A stretch of 64,000 nt of DNA from Voacanga thouarsii (Eukaryota; Streptophyta; Magnoliopsida; Gentianales; Apocynaceae). Position numbers and translations under genes: made by a program. The DNA is taken from assembly GCA_026120185.1 (NCBI GenBank), contig JANUWF010002362.1, forward strand, positions 186,001 to 250,000. Direction: 5' to 3'. Positions 34,986-44,184 of this stretch are shown here, piece after piece; within the stretch, counting starts at the first letter, position 1, and every line of letters begins with the position of its first letter. The notes under the pieces were generated by a model. That model was not told the DNA's origin. It made no database searches and worked only from the letters and a program-made list of their open reading frames with translations.

Positions 34986-35240
34986 TCCAATGCTAATTTT
35001 TCTACAAGAAGTTCTTACTACCCCAATACTCATCCTTCCAAATCTTCGACCAAACCTCCCTTAACCAAATCTTTAACAACACAACTATTTCACATCAATT
35101 AATTTAAATGCAAGAGTAACGGAAAAATTCACATGCATCCATGCAAATAAAATTATTCTAGCTACCACATAAAATGCAAGATGATATGCAATGCATGACT
35201 TTTTCCCATAGTCAAAGGTGGTTTTGGGCGGGGTATTACA

Positions 35241-35276
35241 TCCCCTCCCCCTTAAGAGAATTTCGTCCCGAAATTC
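35241..35276 (-). promoter_or_regulatory. Polypurine tract and hairpin of element D
   Basis: Minus strand: AAGGGGGAGGGGA directly before the LTR. GAATTTCG-GGA-CGAAATTC (35276-35258) precedes it, identical to the one in A. Confidence 0.8.
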
Positions 35277-36720
35277 AGATTTCATACCCTTCGAGCATAC
35301 CCGGATACTTTCGTCTTAACCATTCCTCCGTTTCCCACGTTGCATCCTGTGCTCCATGATGATCCCAAAGTATCTTCACCATGGGTATCTGCTTGTTTCG
35401 GAGCGTCTTGATACTCCGCTCCAAGATCTTGACGGGTCTCTCCATATAACTCAGATTGGGTTGCAACTTCAACGGTTCCTTATTGAGTACATGACTCTAA
35501 TCGGGATTGTACCTTTTCAACTGAGAGATATGGAATACGTCATGCTTCCCGGATAGGCCATCAGGAAGATCCAATCGGTAGGCAACCGGTCTAATTTTCT
35601 CCAATATCGGGAATGGTCCCAAATACCTAGGACTCAACTTCCCTCCCCTCGGATGTTTCAGGATTCCTCTACTAGGAGTCAACTTCAAGAATGCACGGTC
35701 ACCTACTTGGAACTCCAATTCCCTCCTCCTAGTGTCTGCATAACTTTTCTGTCTGCTTTGTGCTGCCCTTAGCCTTTCCCGAATTAACTTAATCTTGTCG
35801 GTCATCTCCTGAATGCATACTTCACCAGTCTTTTTAACGTTCCCTTCTTCTATCCATCCCTAGTGTATCGGTACCTGGCATTTTCGCCCATACAGCGCTT
35901 CGTACGACGCCATTCCAATCGACGCCTGATAGCTGTTGTTATATGCTAACTCCGCATGCGGTAAAGACTCAATCCACTTATCTCCAAAGTCCAAGATACA
36001 TGCTCGTAGCATGTCTTCCAGTATCTGAATGACTCTTTCGGATTGACCATCTGTTTGCGGATTAGCAGAGGTGCTGAATTTCAGGGTCGTGCCCAAGGAC
36101 TCCTGGAACTTACCCCAGAACCTTGAAGTGAATCTAGGGTCCCTATCCGACACGATGCTCGACGGTACACCATACAACCTAACAATTTCTCGGGTATATG
36201 TCTGAGCCAACTTTTCCATTGAGTCCCTTATGTTTACCGGTATGAAATGCTTTGTCTTGGTCAATCAGTCCACTACCACCCAGATCGCATCTTTGTGTGT
36301 CTTGGTCATCGGAAGGCCAGTCACAATGTCCATGGTCACCTCTTCCCATTTCCATTCGGGAATCGGTAACGGTTACAGTAAACCTGCAGACTTCTTATGC
36401 TCCATCTTAACCTTCTGGCATGTCAGGCAGGTTGACACATGCTGAACTACATCCCTCTTCATTCCAGCCCACCAATATTTCCTCTTCAAGTCTTGGTACA
36501 TCTTTACCTCCCCACGGTGTATGGTGTATTTGCTCTTGTGCGCTTCGTCCAGTATTCTCTTCCTTAAGTCTTGGATATTCGGTACACAAATCCGGTCCCG
36601 AAAGTACAATACCCCTTTCTCATCGGTTCGGAAAATCGCCTCCTCCTCTCGCGATCTCTTTCTCCCTGAAAGTTTGAAATTCTGTACTGCCCTGTTGACC
36701 TGATACAATTTCCTGGTCCA
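35275..36720 (-). pseudogene. Integrase and tail of element D
   Basis: H2C2 zinc finger EAHKSKYTIHRGEVKMYQDL with TCLTCQKVK; core [25 protein letters not shown] and NPQTDGQSERVIQ with the Asp and Glu residues in place; tail RYLGPFPILEKIRPVAYRLD, HDVFHISQLKRYN and a chromodomain-like end (NKQIPMVKILWDHHG, ATWETEEWLRRKYP). Stops break it near 35473, 35857, 36265 and 36373; the one at 36265 replaces the codon after the first core VVVD. Closest relative in the window is element A. Confidence 0.92.
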
Positions 36721-38316
36721 GATCGGGTGTCAGGGTCAGGTTGCTCACACAGATCTTCCCCTTTTGCACTTGCACCTCTTTCTCCAGGATATCCTGGACT
36801 GCCAACACCTCCTATATTCTCAAGTGTGCCATTTTCACCTTTTGACTTAGAGCGTCTACTACCACATTTACGTTACCCGGGTGATAGTTAATGGGGCACT
36901 TATATTCTTCCAGGAACTCCATCCACCTACGCTGTCGGAGATTCAAGTCCTTTTGCGTAAAGATATATTTCAAACTCTTATGGTCCGTGAAAACCTCGTA
37001 TTGTGCACCATACAAGTAATGTCGCCATTTCTTCAAGGCGAACACTATAGCTGCTAGCTTTAGGTCATGCGTGGGATAATTAACTTCGTGCGGCTTTAGC
37101 TTTCTAGATGCATAAGCTATGACTTTCCCTTCCTGCATCAGCACAGCTCCTAGTCCTTCCTTGGATGCATCAGTATAGAGTGCATAGGGCTTATCAGCCT
37201 CGGGCAGGCTTAGTACGGGTGCTGTAATCAACCTCCTCTTAAGTTCTTGGAAGCTCTTCTCGCACTTCTCACTCCAAGCAAAAACGAAATCCTTCTTCAA
37301 CAGTCGTGTTATCGGTGAAGCTAAAGTGGAGAAGTTTTTAATGAAACGCCGATAGTACCCGGCCAACCCAAGGAAACTTCGTATCTCGGTAATGTTCTCC
37401 GGTTGTTTCCAATTAGCTATGGCTCCTACCTTAGCAGGGTCCACTTTGATCCCCTCCTTGGATATCACGTGAAAAAAGGAAAGATACTGAGCTCAGCCAA
37501 AACTCACACTTACTGAACTTAGCGTAAAGCTTGAATTCCCTCAGCTTCTCTAGGACCAACCTTAAGTGCTCCATGTGGTCCTTCGGATTTTTGGAGTAGA
37601 TCAAAATGTCATCAATGAATATAACCACGAACTTGTCCAAGTAGGGTTGGAAAATGCGATGCATCAAATCCATGAATACTGCCGGTGCGTTGGTTACACC
37701 GAACGGCATTACCACAAATTCGTAATGGCCATACTGCGTGTTGAATGCAGTCTTAGGAATGTTTTCTTCTTTGATCCTCACCTGATAGAATCCTTGTCAT
37801 AGGTCTAATTTCGAAAAGCAAGCAGCACCTTGCAGTTGATCAAACAACTCATCAATCAAAGGTAGAGGGTATTTATTCTTGATCGTTAGATTGTTCAGTC
37901 CCCGATAATCGATACATAGCCTCAAGGTACCATCTTTCTTCTTGACAAACAACACCGGGGCTCCCCACGGTGACGTACTCGGCCGAATGTAGCCTTGCCT
38001 TAGCAATTCCTCCAATTGCTCCTTTAACTCCTTCAACTCTGTCGGTGCCATCCGGTAGGGGGTTCTGGATACCGGTTCTGCTCCGGGGATCAGATCCACG
38101 GTGAACTCAACTTCCCGTTCAGGGGGTAGGGAAGTGAGCTCCGTAGGGAACACATCCAAAAAGTCTTTCACCACCTCTGTACTTTCCAACGTACACTGGT
38201 CCTTTAGTTTGTTTAGGACATACGCCAAGTATCCCGCACATCCTTTCTTGAGCAACTTCTGGGCTTTAGCTCCAGCAATAAGAAATTTCAGTTCCTTTGT
38301 TCGCTTGCCATTGAAT
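36721..38316 (-). pseudogene. Reverse transcriptase and RNase H of element D
   Basis: [62 protein letters not shown], a stop near 37797, [20 protein letters not shown] and the catalytic [14 protein letters not shown]. Frame breaks near 37480 in LSSVSFLF. RNase [61 protein letters not shown] and [20 protein letters not shown]. Much of the protein is present, so only a few changes separate it from an intact frame. Confidence 0.93.
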
Positions 38317-38800
38317 TCAATTACATCCCGTCCAGTGTCTTACAAACTGCACCGTCTTAGTCTTGCAGTCCACACGAGCTCCGTGCTTCGACAACCAGTC
38401 CATGCCCAAGATCAAGTCATAACCGTCCATGGCCAGGATTATAAGGTCGGCCTCCAGAATCTCCTTCCCAACCTCAACTCCACAACTTCCCATTTTCTTG
38501 CCTGTTTCCACCACCTTTCCCAAGGGGGGAACTAACTACTAGGGTATAAGGTAACTCATTTCCTTTCCAGCCCAGACGTGAAGCACATACTTTACTTACA
38601 TATGAGTGTGTAGATCCTGGATCTATCAGAACATTAACAAGACAACCTTGGATAGAAAGGTTACCTTCGATTACGGCGGCGTCCGCTCCGACCTCCTCTC
38701 GGCTCAGGGCAAAAACTTTGGCCTTCACCTGGGACTTCAGGCCTAGCGGCACCTTTGTTGCCTCCCATTGGCTGGGTCGGCGTGGTCTGCTCAATTCTTA
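38317..38800 (-). pseudogene. Protease of element D
   Basis: Aspartic protease region: FALSREEVGADAAVIEGNLS, then VLIDPGSTHSYVSKVCASRL, where DPG stands at the active-site triad, and ADLIILAMDGYDLILGMDWL. A frame change near 38500 separates the two parts, and another offset separates it from gag. Confidence 0.88.
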
Positions 38801-39660
38801 AGGGTTTGGGGCAGACGTTCCTCAGATGTCCTGGGTCTCCGCAGTTGAAACACCTTCTCACACCCCCACTACCCCAGCAGTTTCTTTCAGTGTGGCCTCG
38901 CTTCCCACACAGTCGGCAGTTCAGGCTGCCTTGCATTGATCCGGCTACAGGCACTCGGGGCTTGCTTACCCCGATTTCCCCACGGCATAGAACCCGCAGG
39001 TCGCTTATTACCTGAAGGCCTCATAGGTGGACGACTTGGTTGAAATGGTCGGTTCACCGGTCGATGCCGATCTTCATTTTTCGTCCGAGAAGCTCCGTCC
39101 ACAGCGGCAGTGTACGATGTTGTCGGTGATGGAGCCAACGCCCTCCTCAAATCTGGCCTTAGCCCTTTCACGAATTGCCAGGTGCGCTTCTGCTCAGTAT
39201 CTACCAAGCACTTGCAGTACTTAGACAACTGCATGAATCGGGTTGCATATTGGGCCACAGTCATTCCTCTCTACCTGAGGGTCTAGAATTCATCCTCCCT
39301 CTTCTCAGCTACCCATCGAGGAATGTACTCGGCCCGGAAAGCCTCCGTAAAATCATCCCAGGTCCACTCCTGCTCCTCCTTGTCCCAATCACCCCGTACT
39401 CGCTGCCACCATGCCCGAGACGGTCCCCTTAGCCGAAAAGCAGCAAACTTCACCATCCTCTTTTCCAAGTACTGCAGAGTAGCAAAAATGTCCTCCATCT
39501 GCTCAATCCATTGCTCGGCTTTCTCATCCTGTTCCACCTCCCCCTGGAATGTGGGAGGTTGGAACTTTAGGAAATGCTCCAGGGCCTCATCCTCTCCCTG
39601 CGGTGGTTTCCTAGCCACCTTAACCACCCTTTCAGTCAAGTTCTGTAGGATTGAGGCCAT
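38661..39660 (-). pseudogene. gag of element D
   Basis: ATG at 39660 opens MASILQNLTERVVKVARKPP. The capsid core is LKFQPPTFQGEVEQDEKAEQ, AAFRLRGPSRAWWQRVRGDW and FTEAFRAEYIPRWVAEKRED, followed by stops near 39283 and 39271, then MTVAQYATRFMQLSKYCKCL. Two zinc knuckles follow, CRLCGKRGHTERNC and CFNCGDPGHLRNVC (about 38845-38915), after a frame shift. It lies directly behind the 55-codon frame. Confidence 0.9.
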
Positions 39661-39672
39661 CTTGTCGAAAGC

Positions 39673-39840
39673 CTAACCCATGGTCACATCCCGTGACCTC
39701 TCCGAAGCCAATTCCTGCTCGCGTGGCAGGTGCTCCTCCACGTCGGGGGTGGAACGATGCACCTGCTCAAATTCCGGGATGGAGGATGCACTCTCCTGCA
39801 CCATTTTGCTATGCACAACTGTTCGGCATCTTGGTGCCAT
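39673..39840 (-). CDS. 55-codon frame ahead of gag (element D), ends in TAG
   Basis: Minus-strand frame starting MAPRCR and ending DVTMG, 55 codons, then TAG (39675-39673). The gag ATG follows four codons later in the same frame. Matches the frame of element A in length, start (MAP), stop codon, last residues (D-x-x-MG) and spacing. An in-frame ATG five codons upstream (39855) gives an alternative start. Confidence 0.55.
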   Translation of the reverse strand: MAPRCRTVVHSKMVQESASSIPEFEQVHRSTPDVEEHLPREQELASERSRDVTMG

Positions 39841-40156
39841 CTTAATCACATTCACTCAAGGTCAGATAGTTATCAAGGGGAAAAAGAATATGCTTAGGTG
39901 CATGATTAGTTGATAGTAATGTACTCATCTAAAAGAGAATGTGATGATAACGTGCAGAGATAAATCAAGTAATAAACGAAACTCATGCTTGTCATATAAA
40001 CCATTCTTTGCATAAAAGAAGGGGTCATCACATACGATACCCTTTTTATTTAAAATGATTAATAGGCCTTATGAGCCACATGCTCCCTTAAGAAAAAGAT
40101 AAACAACCAAAAGTATGCAAATTCCAAAGAAAGAAAGAGTAAAAGCTACTGGTCTT

Positions 40157-40849
40157 CTATGTTCGACTCTCCCTAGTTTCAACAGAAGTGTCGGAGTCGT
40201 CAGAGGCCAGTTCCACTAGCCACCCAACGGAACTGTCGGGTCTCCCTATATAGTTCCTCGCGAAACCAACGCTCCCACTTGGCTGCCCTGACTCCCCCTC
40301 TCGGCATCTCTTGGCTCTCATGGCCATCTCATAGAGCTCGTCCAACGGTAATCTAACTATACTCTTAGGCGCAGGCCTCTCACTCCCCAAGTCAGATAGA
40401 TTAACTAATCCATTTCTCCTTAGCATGGCATCTACGCCAAGTCCATATCGGAGTCCACACCCCTTAGGACTCCCTTCTAGCTTCCTCTTTCCCTTATCTA
40501 CCCCTCCTAGAGCTGACTGCTTATTGTCTCTCTCTCCCGGGACAACCTCCATTACCTCCTCGTCCTCTTTTTCTACCCCAACCATCTCTACCTCGTTCTC
40601 ATCATCTCCTTCATTCCCTAGCTCATCTACCTCTCCCTCATTCAACTCCGTCATCTCCTCATCTCTCTCATCTTCCCCTAGGCTCTCCTCGACCTCTATC
40701 TCTCTCTCAGCCACCGGGTCGTCTAACACTGACGGCTCACGCTCTCTCTCTGAATCAGACGCTAGTGGATCGGCTACGGGTAGTGGGACAGGTGGATTCC
40801 CGCAGCCAGCAGGCCAGTCACTAATAGCCGATACAACTCTTTTGACCAT
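40157..40849 (-). CDS. Extra acidic ORF upstream of gag in element D
   Basis: Uninterrupted 230-codon frame that begins about 85 bases after the primer-binding site and ends about 320 bases before the 55-codon frame. It starts MVKRVVSAISDWPAGC. Residues about 32-108 are extremely acidic (runs such as GEDERDEEMTELNEGEVDEL). A basic patch DKGKRKLEG follows, then a less biased region (PLDELYEMAMRAKRCREG) and an acidic end. No zinc finger, signal peptide or membrane segment is seen, and I do not recognise a family. It is the only long open frame in an element whose gag and pol are broken. Purine-rich acidic codons rarely mutate into stops from the opposite strand view, so openness alone is weak proof. 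Confidence 0.55.
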   Translation of the reverse strand: MVKRVVSAISDWPAGCGNPPVPLPVADPLASDSEREREPSVLDDPVAEREIEVEESLGEDERDEEMTELNEGEVDELGNEGDDENEVEMVGVEKEDEEVMEVVPGERDNKQSALGGVDKGKRKLEGSPKGCGLRYGLGVDAMLRRNGLVNLSDLGSERPAPKSIVRLPLDELYEMAMRAKRCREGESGQPSGSVGFARNYIGRPDSSVGWLVELASDDSDTSVETRESRT

Positions 40850-40934
40850 CCTATAAACAAAAGACAGAAATTAGAACCAGATCAAAATACTTAAGAAAAT
40901 AGAACCCCATAAGTCAAGTAATTGCCTAAACCAT

Positions 40935-40947
40935 GTCTCTGATACCA
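40935..40947 (-). promoter_or_regulatory. Primer-binding site of element D
   Basis: Minus strand TGGTATCAGAGAC, two bases after the 5' LTR; initiator-methionine tRNA type. Confidence 0.85.
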
Positions 40948-41700
40948 CTTGTAACACCCCACGACTACGTACCCTAAAAACGCGGGGATGTCGCCCCGTC
41001 CTGTAGGACAAGGGGTCTTTAGAACGAGGTATAAAATATAAAGGCAATCTCCAAAAGGATCAAATTAGATAAATAAAGAAATATTCTTATTACATCATGC
41101 TCAACTTGGAGCAAAACGGAATAAAACAAAATATTTTTTAGAAGCATAAGCAATAAATGTCCCCTAGAACGGATAGAGAAAATAGCAAAAGCTTCAACTT
41201 TACATGCCCCGCTGACTCAGCACAGTCTATCTCCTGAAAACATGATGTAAAACGGGGTGAGAATAAATCTCAGTAAGTCCTGTGTGTGCACATGGTGTTT
41301 TGAATAGTAAGTGTATGCAAAGTGTAAAACCTTTGTAAAAATAATTTGGCAAGTCATAAACAATCTCTTTTCGCAAGGAGTGGGTTTTTCTCATTGTCAC
41401 ACTTTGTACAAAATAAATCCTCCACTCGGATAAAAGTCATGTCACCATACGTTGGGCTCCATGAGAACAAAATGGCCAAGGCACCACGCTTTATGCACCT
41501 TGTCCAGACCAGATTACCACACATTGGGCGTTCTGATCAAGGTGAGTGTACAACCCACCGGGTGAGATACTCCTCCATCTCTACACCCAACAAAACCATC
41601 CGGGTGTCCATGCCGGGAATATAAATAATACCTTTCAGGCATAATGCTAGCTCGGACTGACCTGACCAACCAACATTGTCGCCTTTTCAAGCAGAGTTCA

Positions 41701-41729
41701 TCTTCTGGAGGTGGCTTCCTGCCAGAAGA
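41701..41729. other. Conserved LTR hairpin in 5' LTR D
   Basis: TCTTCTGG/CCAGAAGA perfect stem around AGGTGGCTTCCT. Confidence 0.6.
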
Positions 41730-42202
41730 CTTACGCTAGCCCTCCAAGACTAGTGTTGTTAGCCTACCCTTATTGAGTACTCAACGAACATATCCATCAA
41801 TTCCTGATTCAAAATATTTTCAACCCTTGGCTTTGCAAAACGTGGTTTTCTTTAAAAGAGATTTCTAAAAATTTAAGGAAAAGAATAGTTTTCTTGCTAA
41901 AATCATCAGTTGAAAAAAAACCGTTTAAATAATAAACATCCACGTTTACAACCCAAGCAAACATAGTTTAACAATAGCTTTACAAAGCTTCACAACATTG
42001 ACTCGCCATCACAACCTTTCACAAAACAGTTTATAAAAGGACTTACCATCACAACATTTAATAAAAGAGTTTATGCAAGGACTTACTTGATATCCCTCAG
42101 ATAATGAGATAAAAATCACAGCTGGCTTTCCTCAATTATCCACCTGATCTAAACTATATAATATCATGATCAGGGTCTTAATTAATTCAAACATGCTCTA
42201 AT

Positions 42203-44184
42203 TGATGGAACGCAGAAACAGGGGAGCCATGGACGGAAAAAAAACAGAGAGAAAAATAAAACGCGAGCCATAAAGGCCATGCGGAAGCGTGAAGATCATA
42301 CCTTTGCGTTCCTTAACCCTCCTAGGTTGCGTAGGAACAGATTGAACGGCTGGAATCGCCTCGCTTTCCACACTTGATGGAGCTTCCGGTTGAACACCCG
42401 CTAGCCTTCGACTTCGCCTTGTTTGCATTAACGCTTAGCTCTCCAGCTCTCGGGATATTCCTCAGCCTAACCTCTAGTTGGTGAACACAATGGGAAAGCG
42501 AAACGGTCTCAATTCTCCTTGGTTCGCTCGCTATTAGTTAGCAAAGAACAAGGAGTGCTTGAGGTTAGGGAAAGAATTAGGGTTTTTTCTTTTCAAAGAG
42601 TTGTTTATCTTTTTTTTAGCCTAAACTAGGTCTCTCAATCTCTGATAAACATATCCCCGGGATTTCAAAACACCCGGATGTTATCCTGAGAAACAGTTTG
42701 GCCTAACCTTAAACTCCTCTTAACCGTATCTGTAAAAAAACCCTAAGGTCCAAGCTATTGGGCCAGATAAATATTTATTATTTTTCTTGGACCCAAAAGG
42801 CCCAAATTAATAAATATTAATTATTTATTTCCTGGGCTTACATAAGTAACCCAATAAATAATTAATGAGCCCAAATGAACCATAATAATTAATCTTTAAT
42901 TATTTATTTCTTTGGCCTATATAAATAATCCAATAAATAATTAAACATTAATTATTTCCCCTAGTTTAAGCCCAGGTTAATTTCTTAATTATTCATACTG
43001 GACCTAGGCCCTGAATAATTAATTAACCAAATAAACTAGATAATTAATTTCTCTCAACTCCTATTTTATTTATTTATTTATTTTATTCCAGTCCAATAAT
43101 AGATTAGACTTCCTGAATAAAATAAAATAAAACAAAATAAAATAAAATCCTCTTCAACTGAGACCAATTCCTCAACCCAAAAATATTTAGGACTTACGGG
43201 CTATCCCCAGGACCAAAAAGACACATCGCCTTGGCTGCTAAAATAACCAAAATACCCCTGCTATATAAATAACTGTATTTTGCATTTTAAATATTTCCTA
43301 ATATCACCATAAGGAAATATTCACCCCAAGGACAATGCTGCATTCGCAAAGTCTCCGACCTACAGGTGAAATGACTAAAATACCCCTCTACACATCGCCG
43401 TACATTTAGAGAGGAAGAAGTGTACTAACAACCCCCTAAATGACATCTACCATCCTTAGGCTTCTAGTCCAATGGTCCACGACTTCCTGGAGTGTTTCCG
43501 CTTTCTAAGGGAGCTACCCTAAAGCAAACATCCAAGTCATATTTCCCAGGGCCCTGGATAATTTAAACCATTCGGACAACCACAAGGGGCGATATAGTGT
43601 AGAAACTATCTTGTATAAGTCTGTCTTAACTAACTAGTCACACATACCCAACATGCAAGTATATTGGCCCTACGATAGAACCTCAACTACAGCAAATCAA
43701 AGTATATGCTTCCAGCTTCGCTAGACCACCAACTCATATGCAAGTCGTAGAGTACTAGTCCACGCTGTAGCGGTAGTAGTCTAGGTTTCTACCATATAGT
43801 ACTTTGAGAAACCACTACTACAGGTCCTATTCTACCTATTCGAAATACGCTTATGTCATGAAGTGAGTGGACTACCCATTGGCTAAAGGTAAGCCATTTC
43901 CTATTTGGAATTCATAACATAATAACCTAAACATGATGAGGTTCCCAGTCTCATCAATAGGTTAAGAACAAATGTTTATGTGTTAAATAACTCGTGATCC
44001 ATACCTTACTGTGAAAGACCACCATTCACATGGATCACTTATTTAAACACAATGGGTCTGTTCCAAATGAAAATCGTGCACAAACAAAAAGTAAATTCAC
44101 AAACAATTTCTGAAAATAAATTCTTTCATTAAAATATTCGATTTTACATCAGAAACCTAGTCTAAGAGGGCATACAATCCAATA
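42203..44184 (-). mobile_element. Solo LTR C2, copia family related to C
   Basis: Reverse-oriented LTR of about 1982 bp inside the 5' LTR of D, between CTAAT (42198-42202) and ATAAT (44185-44189). Its element-sense first part (43140-44184) matches LTR C clearly and its hairpin array (about 42760-43140) matches in layout. The last 400 or so bases (42203-42640) do not resemble C. No internal sequence remains, so it formed by LTR-LTR recombination. Confidence 0.88.
42300..42428 (-). other. Short ORF ending at a donor-like site in LTR C2
   Basis: Minus-strand ATG at 42428 starts MQTRRSRRLAGVQPEA; 42 codons later the sequence reads AAAG|GTATGA, a donor-like site (GT at 42301-42300) 98 nt from the LTR end. 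The site has the same codon phase as the donor in LTR C. Could be a captured coding exon or chance. Confidence 0.4.

Larger units (their letters stand above)
31837..35240 (-). repeat. 3' LTR of element D
   Basis: On the plus strand starts TGTAACACCCC and ends GGGGTATTACA, 3404 bp. It contains the conserved hairpin (32587-32615) and the tRNA-like block (34925-34985). Short blocks near 31837-31920 and 32330-32620 also occur in LTRs A and E. Confidence 0.95.

Noticed and set aside
40425..40856. 143-codon Ser/Pro-rich frame on the plus strand
   Set aside because: It is the antisense shadow of the acidic ORF: the purine-rich strand opposite gives Ser codons. No start context or homology.
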